From positions 13,758-77,757 of the forward strand of contig DASYAL010000099.1 in assembly GCA_036501365.1 (NCBI GenBank): a stretch of DNA of 64,000 nt. Direction: 5' to 3'. This document shows positions 26,653 through 35,646 of the stretch, piece after piece. The stretch's first letter is position 1. Every line of letters begins with the position of its first letter. The notes under the pieces were generated by a model. That model worked only from the letters and a program-made list of their open reading frames with translations, did not search any database and was not told where the DNA came from. A program made the translations under genes and the position numbers. The DNA comes from CAIKMD01 sp036501365 (GTDB lineage: Bacteria; Pseudomonadota; Alphaproteobacteria; ATCC43930; CGMCC-115725).

Positions 26653-26665
26653 ACAATTATATTGT
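26653..26665. promoter_or_regulatory. Perfect inverted repeat in the cysH/VOC divergent gap
   Basis: ACAAT-TAT-ATTGT is a perfect 5-base inverted repeat with a 3-base spacer, about 57 bases upstream of the VOC gene and 75 upstream of cysH. It is a plausible regulator site for either gene. Confidence 0.35.
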
Positions 26666-26721
26666 GTATTTATGCTTTCCCCCGTAAGCCGCTCTAGGAT
26701 GCTCGCAAGGGAGCGTTAACC

Positions 26722-27162
26722 ATGGATGAACAGAAACAAGTTGTGATCGACCGCGTCGATCACATCGGCATTCGGGTGCGCGATTTCGAGCGGGCGATGG
26801 CGTTCTATCGCGTGCTCGGCTTCGAGCTTCGTCACCGGGTCGACTTCGACGCCGTCGCGATCATCCGCAACGACCGCGGCGTCGAGATCAATCTCATCCT
26901 CAACGCCAAAGAAGACGAGCCGAACATCCTGATGGATGTACCGGTGAAGCATGCGGGCTATACCCATGTCGCGCTGCGTGTCGCCTCGGTGAAGGCGACG
27001 ATCGACACACTGAAGACGAACGGCATCACGATCACGCAGGGGCCGGTATCGTTCGGCGAGGATGGCGGCGTCTCGATCTTCGTGCGCGATCCCGACCGTA
27101 ACGTCATCGAGCTGCGCGGCGCCAAGGAAGAAATTCCTGGCATCACCCAATACGTGCCTTAG
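26722..27162 (+). CDS. VOC family (lactoylglutathione lyase-like) protein
   Basis: A 146-residue single-module-pair VOC protein. It begins RVDHIGIRVRDFERAMAFYRVLGFEL, here cited as RVDHIGIRVRDFERAMAFY, and ends VRDPDRNVIELRGA, with metal-ligand positions at His in VDHIG, Glu in VEINLI, His in YTHVAL and Glu in VIEL, the glyoxalase I arrangement. A methylglyoxal or similar hemithioacetal substrate is possible but unproved. It is divergent from cysH and followed 17 bases later by the M1 peptidase gene. Confidence 0.83.
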   Translation: MDEQKQVVIDRVDHIGIRVRDFERAMAFYRVLGFELRHRVDFDAVAIIRNDRGVEINLILNAKEDEPNILMDVPVKHAGYTHVALRVASVKATIDTLKTNGITITQGPVSFGEDGGVSIFVRDPDRNVIELRGAKEEIPGITQYVP

Positions 27163-27179
27163 CTCCCGCGCATCGGATC

Positions 27180-29189
27180 ATGGGGGAAGCGAAAGAACAT
27201 TTGGGCGCGGCGCGAAGAGGCGTGCTGTGCGGGCTGTTGCTGCTCGCCCTCTCGACCGCGGCGGCAGCGCAATCGCCGGCCCCGTCACCGCCGGCATCCT
27301 CGCCGCAAAACGCATTCGATCCGCGCGCCACTTTCGCGCCGCTCGTTATGCCCGACCCGGTCAATCGCTATCGCTCGGCGAACGGCGCGCCCGGCCCCGA
27401 TTACTGGCAGAACCGTGCCGATTACGTCATCGCCGCGCGGCTCGACCCCGCCACCAAGATGCTCGCCGGCACTGTCACCATCGCCTACGCGAACAACAGC
27501 CCCGACCCGCTCGATGCGCTGTGGCTGCAGCTCGATCAAAACACCTATCGCCGCGATGCGCGATCGAACACCACTGGCGGCCGCACCCATACACAGTTCA
27601 CCGATGGCGACGTGCTCGACGCAGTCGAAGTCGATAGCGGCGGCAAGTTCGTTCCTGCGAAATATCTGGTCAGCGATACGCGGATGATGGTGATATTGCC
27701 AAGCGCGCTGCGACAGGGCGGTGGACGCATCCGCTTGCGCATCGCCTATCACTACACCGTGCCGGGCGTGTTCGGCGGGCGCACGCAATGGGTCGATACG
27801 CCCGGCGGGACGATCTATGAGATCGCCCAATGGTATCCGCGGATGGCGGTCTACGACGACGTGCGCGGCTGGGACCCGCTGCCCTATCTCGGCGGCGAGT
27901 TCTATCTCGACTACGGCAGCTTCGATTACGCGGTCACCGTCCCCGCCGACATGATCGTCGCCGGCTCGGGCGCGCTGATGAATCCGGACGAAGTGCTGAC
28001 GCCAGCCGAAAAAACGCGTCTCGCCGCAGCGCGCGCCAACGACAAGACGGTGATGATACGCACCGCCGCCGACATCGCCGCGACGCTGCCCGCCAGCGGC
28101 ACCAAAACCTGGCGCTTCCACATGGATCAGACGCGCGACGTGTCTTTCGCCGCCTCGCGTGCTTTTCTTTGGGACGCGGCGCGGGTCAATCTGCCGGGCG
28201 GCAAGACCGCGCTCGCCCAGTCGGTCTATCCGGCGTCGAGTGCGGGCAATGATGCCTGGGGCCGATCGACCGAGTATCTCAAATTCGCGATCGAAGATTT
28301 CTCCCGCCGCTGGTTCCCTTATCCCTGGCCGAACGCGATCAACGTCGCCGGCGGCGTGAGCGGAATGGAATATCCCGCGGTCCTGTTCGACAGCATGGCC
28401 GACAAGGGCAAGACGCTGTTCTGGATCACCGTCCACGAGATCGGCCACAGCTATTTTCCGATGATCGTCGGCACCGACGAGCGGCGCTATCAGTGGATGG
28501 ATGAAGGCCTCAACACCTTCATCGACGTCTTCGAATCCGACGCTTTCGAGAACGGCGTCTACGGACCGAAGCGCGACCAGGAATTCGCACCCGGCGAAGG
28601 CGAGCCCGCCGACCAGATTGCGGCGCTGATCGCCGATTCCAAGGCGCCGCCGATCATGACGCGCGCGGACTCGATCCTCTTCACCTACAGCCACCCGGTC
28701 AGCTATTTCAAAACCGCCTTCGGGCTGATGCTGTTGCGCAACGACATCCTCGGCCCCGACCGGTTCGATCCGGCGTTCCGCAAATTCATCCGCGATTGGG
28801 CTTACAAGCATCCGCAGCCCTCGGATTTCTTCCGCGCGATGGATAGCGCGAGCGGCGAGGATCTCTCGTGGTTCTGGCGCGGCTGGTTCTTCACCAACAG
28901 CGCGCTCGACCTCGCGGTCGACGGCGTGACCTATGTCGACGGCGATCCCACCAAAGGCGCGCAGATCGCCGTCAGCAATCGCGGTCAGCTCGTCCTGCCG
29001 GCGACGATGCGCATCGCCTTTAGGGATGGAACGACGAGCGATATCGCGCTCCCGGCGGAAAGCTGGATCCAATCCGGCAGCCATAGTTTCTTCGTGGACA
29101 GCCACCAGCCCATCGCGCGCGTGGTCATCGATCCCGATCATCACCTGCCGCAACGCGACCGTTCCGACGCCACTTGGTCGGCTCGCTGA
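27180..29189 (+). CDS. M1 family metallopeptidase, exported
   Basis: A 669-residue gluzincin aminopeptidase-like protein. A signal peptide (GVLCGLLLLALSTAAAAQ) is followed by a Pro/Ser-rich linker and the N-terminal beta-sandwich. The zinc site is HEIGHSYFP near residue 420 with the distal glutamate in DEGLNTF near 440. The GXMEN exopeptidase motif appears as SGMEYPAVLF near 396, with Tyr replacing the final Asn, so peptide trimming may differ from classical aminopeptidase N. It is likely periplasmic. Start is by first ATG; the upstream site is weak. Confidence 0.85.
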   Translation: MGEAKEHLGAARRGVLCGLLLLALSTAAAAQSPAPSPPASSPQNAFDPRATFAPLVMPDPVNRYRSANGAPGPDYWQNRADYVIAARLDPATKMLAGTVTIAYANNSPDPLDALWLQLDQNTYRRDARSNTTGGRTHTQFTDGDVLDAVEVDSGGKFVPAKYLVSDTRMMVILPSALRQGGGRIRLRIAYHYTVPGVFGGRTQWVDTPGGTIYEIAQWYPRMAVYDDVRGWDPLPYLGGEFYLDYGSFDYAVTVPADMIVAGSGALMNPDEVLTPAEKTRLAAARANDKTVMIRTAADIAATLPASGTKTWRFHMDQTRDVSFAASRAFLWDAARVNLPGGKTALAQSVYPASSAGNDAWGRSTEYLKFAIEDFSRRWFPYPWPNAINVAGGVSGMEYPAVLFDSMADKGKTLFWITVHEIGHSYFPMIVGTDERRYQWMDEGLNTFIDVFESDAFENGVYGPKRDQEFAPGEGEPADQIAALIADSKAPPIMTRADSILFTYSHPVSYFKTAFGLMLLRNDILGPDRFDPAFRKFIRDWAYKHPQPSDFFRAMDSASGEDLSWFWRGWFFTNSALDLAVDGVTYVDGDPTKGAQIAVSNRGQLVLPATMRIAFRDGTTSDIALPAESWIQSGSHSFFVDSHQPIARVVIDPDHHLPQRDRSDATWSAR

Positions 29190-29271
29190 TCGTTGGTACG
29201 CTGCGCCGGCGCAAAAAATCGCGCGCTCATCGTCGAAGCCGCGCGCTTTGTGGGGGAGGAGAGTGACCGCC

Positions 29272-30396
29272 GTGACCAATCTCAAGCATCCGCCCTTCCG
29301 CGCCGACCAGGTGGGCAGCCTCGTGCGGCCCGCTTCCGTGGTTGCGGCGCGCGACGATTTCGATTCCGGCAAGATCGACGCCCTGCGCCTGCGCACGATC
29401 GAAGACGACGCGATCCACGCTGTCGTCGGCAAGCAGGAAGAGATCGGCCTCCAGGTCGTGACCGATGGCGAGTTCCGCCGGGGTACCTATTCCGACAGCT
29501 TCACCACCGGCGGCATCGAGGGCATCAGCGTCGAGATGACGGAGGAGGAAGGCTGGCGCAAATCCGACACGCATGGCCATCGCACGGCGCGACGCATCCC
29601 GCGCGTCACTGGCCGCATCAAATGGCGCGCCAACGACAATGCGCGCGACTTCGCGATGTTGAAATCCGTCGCGCGCGCGATGCCCAAGATCACCCTGCCC
29701 GGCCCGGCCTATATCCATTACCGCGCCGGCCGCGAGAACATCGATCGCGGCGTCTATCCGAGGCTCGACGAGTTCTGGGCCGATCTCGTCGCCGCCTATC
29801 ACCAGGAGTTGCGCGCACTCCACGCCGCGGGCTGCCGCTATGTGCAGATCGACGAGACGTCGCTGATCAAGCTCGGCGACGAGCGGGCGCGGCAGCTTCT
29901 GAAAGACCGCGGCGACGACTGGCAGGACCTGCTGCGGGTCTATGTCGACGTCGTCAACGCGGTGGCCGCCGGCGCCCCGGCCGATCTGCAGCTTGCGATC
30001 CATGTCTGCCGCAGCCAGGATCCGAACTGGCAGGCGGATGTCGGCTACGATCCGATCGCCGACGCGCTCTTCAACCGGCTCACCCTCGGCACCTATCTCC
30101 TCGAATACGACAATCCGCGCGCCGGGAATTTCGCGCCGCTGCGGCTGCTGCCCAAAGGCAAGGCCGCGGTCCTCGGCCTCGTCTCTTCGCGCGACCCGCG
30201 GATGGAGACGGTGGATGACCTGAAGCGCCGCATCGAGGAAGCGAGCCGCCATGCGCCGCTCGACCAGCTTGCGCTCTGTCCGCATTGCGGCTTTGCTACC
30301 AGCGTCACGCGCAGCAGTGACGCGGCCGAAGCCCTGCAATGGAAAAAGCTGCGGCTCATCGTCGAGACCGCGCGCGCGGTCTGGGGAGGGAACTGA
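29272..30396 (+). CDS. MetE C-terminal-domain-like methyltransferase
   Basis: A 374-residue protein matching only the C-terminal catalytic (UROD/MetE-like) barrel of cobalamin-independent methionine synthase, about half the length of full MetE. The opening FRADQVGSLVRP and VVTDGEFRRG are family marks. The zinc residues are recognisable as IHVCRSQ (near 242) and LALCPHCGF (near 334). Such short paralogues often act on other methyl donors or xenobiotic thiols. GTG 29272 or GTG 29263 are both possible starts near GGGGGAGGAGA. It abuts the next gene with no gap. Confidence 0.82.
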   Translation: MTNLKHPPFRADQVGSLVRPASVVAARDDFDSGKIDALRLRTIEDDAIHAVVGKQEEIGLQVVTDGEFRRGTYSDSFTTGGIEGISVEMTEEEGWRKSDTHGHRTARRIPRVTGRIKWRANDNARDFAMLKSVARAMPKITLPGPAYIHYRAGRENIDRGVYPRLDEFWADLVAAYHQELRALHAAGCRYVQIDETSLIKLGDERARQLLKDRGDDWQDLLRVYVDVVNAVAAGAPADLQLAIHVCRSQDPNWQADVGYDPIADALFNRLTLGTYLLEYDNPRAGNFAPLRLLPKGKAAVLGLVSSRDPRMETVDDLKRRIEEASRHAPLDQLALCPHCGFATSVTRSSDAAEALQWKKLRLIVETARAVWGGN

Positions 30397-31431
30397 ATGA
30401 CGGCCTGTCGCGCGCTCGGCGCCATCCTGATCGGCGCGCTGGCGCTGTGGACGTCGCAGGCGCGCGCCGACGCGGTCGAGGATTTCTATAAAGGCCGTAC
30501 CATCACGGTCTATATCGCCTCGGGACCCGGCGGCGGCTACGACGCCTATGGCCGGCTCTTGGCGCGATACCTCGTTGCGCGAATTCCCGGCCATCCCCAG
30601 GCCGTGGCCGAGAACATGACCGGCGCCGGCGGACGGACGCTCGCCAATTATCTCTACAACAAGGCGCCGCGCGATGGCACCGCGATCGGCATATTGCAGG
30701 CGCCGATCATCATGGACCCGCTGCTTTACGGCAAGGACGCGCCGGGCGTGCTCTACGATCCGCTGAAATTCTCGTGGATCGGCAGCCTCGACCAGTTCAC
30801 GCCCATCGCCGTGGTGATGAACACGCTCGGCGTTCATACGCTCGATGAAGCGAAGGGCAAGGAGATCAAATTCGGCTCGTCCGGCGGCGACGTATCGGAG
30901 CGGCTCTACGCCAACATCCTCAACACCATGCTCGGCACCGATTTCGTCGCCGTCGCCGGCTATAGCGGCTCGTCCGAGATCGCACTCGCGATGGATCGCG
31001 GCGAGATTCCGGCTTTCGTCGGCTGGTACTATGCGGGAATGAAACGCACCAAGCCGGAATGGCTGCAGAAGGATCTCGTTACCGTGCTGGTGCAGTTCGG
31101 GATTGCGCCCGATCCCGAAATCAAGGCACCGTTCATCCTCGATCTCCTCAAGAATTCCGACGACAAGCAGGTAGTGCGCGTCGCCATCGCCCAGCTCGCG
31201 ATGGCGCGGCCCTTCACCGCGCCGCCCGGCGTGCCGCCGGAACGCGTCGCCGCCTTGCGCACCGCTTTCGACGCCATGATCGCCGATCCGGCGTTCCGCG
31301 CCGATGCTGCCAAGCAGCAGCTCGACATCACGCCCTACAGCGGCGCGCAGATCGATGCGCTGATGAAAGACATCTATTCGACGCCGCCCGCGCTCGTCGC
31401 CCGAGTCCGGGCGGCGATGGAAGCGCACTAA
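30397..31431 (+). CDS. Tripartite tricarboxylate transporter (Bug/TctC-type) substrate-binding protein
   Basis: A 344-residue periplasmic binding protein with a Sec signal peptide (IGALALWTSQARA). FYKGRTITVYIASGPGGGYD near residue 31 and NMTGAGGRTLANYLYNKAPRDG, quoted here in parts as NMTGAGGRTLANYL, are the Bug-family ligand loops. It should bind a carboxylate. No TctA or TctB membrane subunits lie in the window. Its ATG immediately follows the MetE-like gene's stop. Confidence 0.85.
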   Translation: MTACRALGAILIGALALWTSQARADAVEDFYKGRTITVYIASGPGGGYDAYGRLLARYLVARIPGHPQAVAENMTGAGGRTLANYLYNKAPRDGTAIGILQAPIIMDPLLYGKDAPGVLYDPLKFSWIGSLDQFTPIAVVMNTLGVHTLDEAKGKEIKFGSSGGDVSERLYANILNTMLGTDFVAVAGYSGSSEIALAMDRGEIPAFVGWYYAGMKRTKPEWLQKDLVTVLVQFGIAPDPEIKAPFILDLLKNSDDKQVVRVAIAQLAMARPFTAPPGVPPERVAALRTAFDAMIADPAFRADAAKQQLDITPYSGAQIDALMKDIYSTPPALVARVRAAMEAH

Positions 31432-31448
31432 CCTCGAGGGAGAGCAGC

Positions 31449-32288
31449 ATGCCGATCGCGAAAATCCGCGGCGCCAACATCAATTACGAGATCGTCGGCA
31501 AATCCGGCCCGTGGGTCGCGCTGGTGCCCGGCGGCCGCCGCGACATGAGCGGCGTCAAGGGGCTGGCGCAATCGATCGCCGCCAAGGGCTATCGCGTGCT
31601 GCTGCACGACCGTCGTAACTGCGGCCTTTCCGATGTCGTCGTTGACGGCGACGATTCGGAATACGAGATTTGGGCCGACGATCTTTACGAACTCATGCGC
31701 CAGAACGACGCGCTGCCGGCGTTCATCGGCGGCTCGTCCTCGGGCTGCCGCACCTCGGTGCTGTTCGCGCTGCGCCATCCCGAGGTGACACGCGGATTGC
31801 TGCTGTGGCGCGTCACCGGTGGGCGCTTCGCCTGCGAGCGGCTCGCCAAGAACTACTATCAGCAATATATCGACGCGGCCCGCGCCGGCGGCATGAAGGC
31901 GGTATGCGAGCTCGAGCATTTCAAGGAGCGCTGCGAGGCGAAGCCCTCGAATCGCGACTACCTCATGCGCCAGGACCCGCAGCATTTCATCGCGATCATG
32001 GCGCGGTGGAAGAAGTCCTTCGACGAAAGCGTTGACCTGCCGATCATCGGCGCAAGCAAGGCCGATCTCAACTCGATCAAGGTGCCGACCGTGGTCATCC
32101 CCGGCAACGACCGCACGCACGGCACGGCGACCGGCAAGCTAGCGGCTAGCCTCATCCCGAAAGCCGAGTTGCATCTCATCTGGGAGAAGGACGAAGACAG
32201 CGATCTCACCCCCGCCGAGGATTGGGACCCGAAGAACGACGAGATGGCCGGTTACTTCGTCGGCATGATGAAGCGCGCGGTCGCCTGA
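31449..32288 (+). CDS. Alpha/beta hydrolase
   Basis: A 279-residue cytoplasmic hydrolase. The elbow GGSSSGCRTSVLFAL near residue 93 carries the nucleophile serine, and LLHDRRNCGLSD is the family strand after the oxyanion loop (LVPGGRRD). The acid is probably in VIPGNDRTHG, which also contains a likely catalytic His. The start is ATG 31449 after GGGAGAGCAGC; the frame extends upstream inside the previous gene only as noise. It overlaps the next gene in TGATG. Substrate unknown. Confidence 0.82.
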   Translation: MPIAKIRGANINYEIVGKSGPWVALVPGGRRDMSGVKGLAQSIAAKGYRVLLHDRRNCGLSDVVVDGDDSEYEIWADDLYELMRQNDALPAFIGGSSSGCRTSVLFALRHPEVTRGLLLWRVTGGRFACERLAKNYYQQYIDAARAGGMKAVCELEHFKERCEAKPSNRDYLMRQDPQHFIAIMARWKKSFDESVDLPIIGASKADLNSIKVPTVVIPGNDRTHGTATGKLAASLIPKAELHLIWEKDEDSDLTPAEDWDPKNDEMAGYFVGMMKRAVA

Positions 32289-33244
32289 TGCGCCGCGCAC
32301 GACACGCGGCCCTGGCGCTGTTCCTCGTCCTGCTGCTACTCGGCCCGGCGCGGGCCGAGGACAAGCTGCGCGTCGGCAAGGCGATCCAGAATTCCTTCAC
32401 CTTCGGCATGCTCGATGTCGGCATCGGCAGCGGCGTCTACAAGGCGAACGGGCTCGCGATCGCGCCGGTGACTTTCTCGGGCGCGGCGCGGGTGCAGCAG
32501 GCGCTGACCTCGAACGACATCGATATCGGGCTCAGCACCGGCCAGGACATGGGGTTCATCCTCAAGGGACTGCCGGCGATGACGGTCGGGGCGATCTCGA
32601 ACAAGCCGACCGAGACCGACATGCTGGTGCGCGCCGACAGCCCCATCAAGGCCCTCGCCGATCTCAAAGGGAAGAAGGTCGCGGTCTCGAACATCCGCGG
32701 CTATCCGTCATGGCTAACCATCGAGCTGTCGCGCCATGAAGGCTGGGGAAACGACGGGATGATCTTGGTCGCCACCGGCTCGCAACCCGCTTCGATCGCG
32801 GCGCTCAAGACCGGCCAGGTCGATGCCTGGGCCGGCGATATCGGTACTTCGCTACAGATGGCGCAAGAGAAGGAGGGGCGCATCCTCGTCAATTTCGGCG
32901 ATGTCGTGCCGCCGTTCATGAACACGGCGGTCTATGCGACCAATATTCTCATCGCCCAACATCCCGATCTGCTGCGCCGCTTTCTCAAGGCTTGGTTCGA
33001 GAATATCGCCTGGGCGCGCGCCCATCGCCCGGAGACGGTCGCCCTGCTATTGCCAATCCTCAATCTCAAGCCCGAGATCGTCGGCGAGATCTATGACCGC
33101 CTGATGCCGACCGAATCGCCCGATGGCCGATTCGACCCGGTTGCCATGAAGACCATGCCGCGCGCCATCGTCGAACTGGGCATTCTCGATACGGAACCGG
33201 ACGTCACCAAGCTCTATACCGAGGCATTCCTACCCAGATCCTAG
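32288..33244 (+). CDS. ABC-type substrate-binding protein, NMT1/SsuA/ThiY-like
   Basis: A 318-residue periplasmic protein with a clear signal peptide (ALALFLVLLLLGPARA). The core KLRVGKAIQNSFTFGMLDVG, then DIDIGLSTGQDM, ADLKGKKVAVS and AALKTGQVDAWAG, follows the NMT1/SsuA pattern for aromatic, sulfonate or thiamine-precursor uptake. ATG overlaps the upstream stop by one base. No matching permease or ATPase is present, so it either uses one encoded elsewhere or has another sensing role. Confidence 0.83.
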   Translation: MRRARHAALALFLVLLLLGPARAEDKLRVGKAIQNSFTFGMLDVGIGSGVYKANGLAIAPVTFSGAARVQQALTSNDIDIGLSTGQDMGFILKGLPAMTVGAISNKPTETDMLVRADSPIKALADLKGKKVAVSNIRGYPSWLTIELSRHEGWGNDGMILVATGSQPASIAALKTGQVDAWAGDIGTSLQMAQEKEGRILVNFGDVVPPFMNTAVYATNILIAQHPDLLRRFLKAWFENIAWARAHRPETVALLLPILNLKPEIVGEIYDRLMPTESPDGRFDPVAMKTMPRAIVELGILDTEPDVTKLYTEAFLPRS

Positions 33245-33342
33245 GCTCGGCGGCGATTCGCGGCAGTTTTCGCAGTTTTGCCGCGCTTGATCACGGTCTA
33301 GTCTAGCCTCGCTTCCGGCCGGGAAACGTGGGATGATCGGGC

Positions 33343-33564
33343 ATGGATGTCGATCATGTTCGCCGTGAGATCGAACTCCAGCGCGAACGCGAAGAGGACA
33401 ATCGTCGTTTCACCAGCAGCCTTGCTGGGCTGGCGGTGGCGCTGTTCCTGATCTGGATCGGCCTTTACGTCGTCGAGCAGCTCGCTGCCCAATCGAAGCT
33501 CGAGGATTGCGTGCTGCAGGGCCGCGTCGATTGCGTGCGCGTCGACCTGACCCAGGATCGCTAA
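33343..33564 (+). CDS. Small single-pass membrane protein
   Basis: A 73-residue protein of unknown function. An amphipathic charged N-terminal helix (RREIELQREREEDNRR) precedes one membrane segment (LAGLAVALFLIWIGLYVV, about residues 27-44). The short C-terminal domain has two cysteines, in EDCVLQGRVDCVRVD, which would lie in the periplasm and could form a disulfide. It stands alone between the NMT1 gene and the convergent TRAP gene. No strong ribosome-binding site is seen. Confidence 0.6.
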   Translation: MDVDHVRREIELQREREEDNRRFTSSLAGLAVALFLIWIGLYVVEQLAAQSKLEDCVLQGRVDCVRVDLTQDR

Positions 33565-33594
33565 TTCAAAGTTATTCTGCGCCTTTTTGAATCG

Positions 33595-34602
33595 TCACTT
33601 TCCTGCCGCGACATCGGCCAGCAGCTGCCGGTACTGCGCCAGGATCTTGTCAATGCCGGGCCGGCTCTGCGACCACTCGGCAATCGCGCCGTCGAGCTTC
33701 TTCGCCCATTCCGCCTTGGTTGCGGGATCGAGCGTCACCACGGTCTGCTTCGGGTCCTGCTTGGCGAGCTCGCGGTTCTTGTTGTTGTCGTCATCCCACG
33801 ACTTGCCAAAAGCGCGGCTCACCGCTTCGCCGGAATTCTCATCGATCGCCTTCTTCGCCTCCGGTGACAGGCCGTCATAGACCGTCTTCTTCATGAAGAC
33901 CATCGCGGCGGCGGTGCCCATCGACTGATCGATGTGGTAATGCGTGACTTCGCCGATCCTGAACGAGAAGTACACGTTCCAGGAAAGGATCGTGCCATCG
34001 GCAGTGCCACGGCTGATCGCCTCATAGGCTTCGGGCGACGACAGCGTGATCGGCTGCGCGCCCATATATTTCGCGGTGAGCGCCGTCATCTGTGTCGGTG
34101 CAACCAGCCGCTGGCCGGTCAGGTCCTTGAGCGATTTCGGCGCCGCGCGCAGATGAACCAGCGACTGCGGCAGTGCGAGCACGAAGAGCGGCTTCGCCTG
34201 ATCGTATTCGGCATTGAGCGCGCCGCTCTTGTAGAGGCGCCACAACGCGGCGGAACCCTCCTCCGCGTTGGGCGCCGTGTTCGGTAATGCGGCGACTTCG
34301 GAATACGGGAACTTGCCCTGGACATAGTTGTAGAGAACGAAGCCGATCTGGACGACGTCGCTCATCACCCGGTCATACATGTTGGCGATGTTCGCGATCG
34401 ACATGCCGCCGCGCAGGTCGATCGTCAGAGCGCCGTGCGAATCGTCGGTGACCTTCTTCGCCCAAGGCACGAAGAAACTGTCGTAAGAGAATGTCCCGGG
34501 ATTCTGCCCGGGCACGAAGCGCAGCACTGTCGGATCGGCTGATGCAGTCTGAGCTGCCGCAAGCAGCGCGGCCGCGGCGGCAGCGATCGCCAATGTCCTC
34601 AT
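33595..34602 (-). CDS. TRAP transporter substrate-binding protein, DctP family
   Basis: A 335-residue extracytoplasmic solute receptor with an Ala-rich signal peptide ending TASADP. The DctP pattern is seen in LRFVPGQNPGTFSYDSFF, VVQIGFVLYNYV, LTGQRLVAP and AISRGTADGTILSWN; the conserved Arg expected to hold a carboxylate is in the LTGQRLV stretch. ATG 34602 follows GGAAGGAA; an upstream extension of 33 codons is Arg-rich noise. No DctQ or DctM genes are present. Its C-terminus resembles the partial gene at the left edge of the window. Confidence 0.87.
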   Translation of the reverse strand: MRTLAIAAAAAALLAAAQTASADPTVLRFVPGQNPGTFSYDSFFVPWAKKVTDDSHGALTIDLRGGMSIANIANMYDRVMSDVVQIGFVLYNYVQGKFPYSEVAALPNTAPNAEEGSAALWRLYKSGALNAEYDQAKPLFVLALPQSLVHLRAAPKSLKDLTGQRLVAPTQMTALTAKYMGAQPITLSSPEAYEAISRGTADGTILSWNVYFSFRIGEVTHYHIDQSMGTAAAMVFMKKTVYDGLSPEAKKAIDENSGEAVSRAFGKSWDDDNNKNRELAKQDPKQTVVTLDPATKAEWAKKLDGAIAEWSQSRPGIDKILAQYRQLLADVAAGK

Positions 34603-34666
34603 TTCCTTCCCCCGTTCGTTTGGTCTTATGCCACGCGCGGCGGCAAGCGCCGCCGTGGAACGCGTT

Positions 34667-35545
34667 CTAGGCCCAGCCCAGCGTATGCGCCATGGCGTCA
34701 TGGCCGGGATGGTAATCGGTGTTGGTCTGCGCTGGATTGCGATTGATCAGCGGCCGACCATAGAGCGGGTGGCGCATGCTGCGCACCTCGTGCTCGACCG
34801 TGAACAGCACCTTGCGCGTGTCAAGGTCGACAATGTCGGTGAAGCGATATTCGTGCTCGAGCGTATCGACGCTCAAGAGCCCGAGCGCGCCGAGCTTCTT
34901 ATAGGGGCCGGCGAAATCGGCGATGTAAACCTGGATGTGGTGCTGGTCGTAGGGCGGCAGCGGCTGGTCAGTCTCAAGGAAGATTAGATGTTGCTTTGAG
35001 CCAACCTGCACCCAGGCCTTGCGGCCTTCGCCGTCCTCGCCGGTCGCCGCTTCCGTGTCCAGCACCTCGCGATAGAAGCGCGCGATGCCTTCGGTGGTGC
35101 CTTGGGGTACGTCGAATTTCACGTAGGGCAGGCCGAGAGTAAGCGGGCCGAAGAGCTTCTCGTCGGGCTCGTGCAGGCGGAAGCGGTTGCCCCAGGGGCA
35201 GGTCGCCTCGACATAGTCGTTCTTCTCGGCAAAGCTGAATTTCGTGCCGTGAAGTTCTCCCTTTACCTTGGCAAGGCGGTCGAGCAGCGCCTCGCGATCC
35301 GGCATCACCAGCCCGGCGACGCCGCGCAGCACGTCTGGCCCGCCGGTCGGCAGGTGGAACTGGCTGGCGCCCATGTTGATCCACATGTTGTTGGTGCTGA
35401 CCATGATGAACGGATCGCGCGTGTAGCCGAGGCCGGCGACGTAGAACAATGTCGAGAGCCGCTGATCGGGAATGCGGACATTGACATGCTCGAGCTTCAC
35501 GATATTGCCGAGATCCTCGGCGGCGCGGTCGAAGCGGGGTTCCAT
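34667..35545 (-). CDS. VOC family protein, two-module type
   Basis: A 292-residue protein with two VOC modules: KLEHVNVRIPDQRLSTLFYV near residue 14 and a second starting PYVKFDVPQGTTEGIARFY near 142, closing with LFTVEHEVRSMRHPLYGRP. Length and layout resemble extradiol dioxygenases, but the ring-cleavage triad is less clear than in the 7767-8693 gene, so a different VOC reaction is possible. ATG 35545 follows CTGGAGGTCGCC. It lies 64 bases upstream of the TRAP receptor gene on the same strand. Confidence 0.78.
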   Translation of the reverse strand: MEPRFDRAAEDLGNIVKLEHVNVRIPDQRLSTLFYVAGLGYTRDPFIMVSTNNMWINMGASQFHLPTGGPDVLRGVAGLVMPDREALLDRLAKVKGELHGTKFSFAEKNDYVEATCPWGNRFRLHEPDEKLFGPLTLGLPYVKFDVPQGTTEGIARFYREVLDTEAATGEDGEGRKAWVQVGSKQHLIFLETDQPLPPYDQHHIQVYIADFAGPYKKLGALGLLSVDTLEHEYRFTDIVDLDTRKVLFTVEHEVRSMRHPLYGRPLINRNPAQTNTDYHPGHDAMAHTLGWA

Positions 35546-35646
35546 GGCGACCTCCAGCGGTTTTGCCGGCATCCTGAGCCGGAGCCTTCCGCCCGTCAAT
35601 CGCGGCCGCGCTGTCCGCCGCGGCGAGGGCGCGCTATATAAGGCCT

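Noticed and set aside
27285..31428. Two very long open frames (over 700 codons each) antisense to the M1 peptidase and to the MetE/receptor genes
   Set aside because: They are Arg/Ala/Asp-rich, lack domains and mirror the codon bias of the real genes on the plus strand. Such shadows are expected at this G+C.
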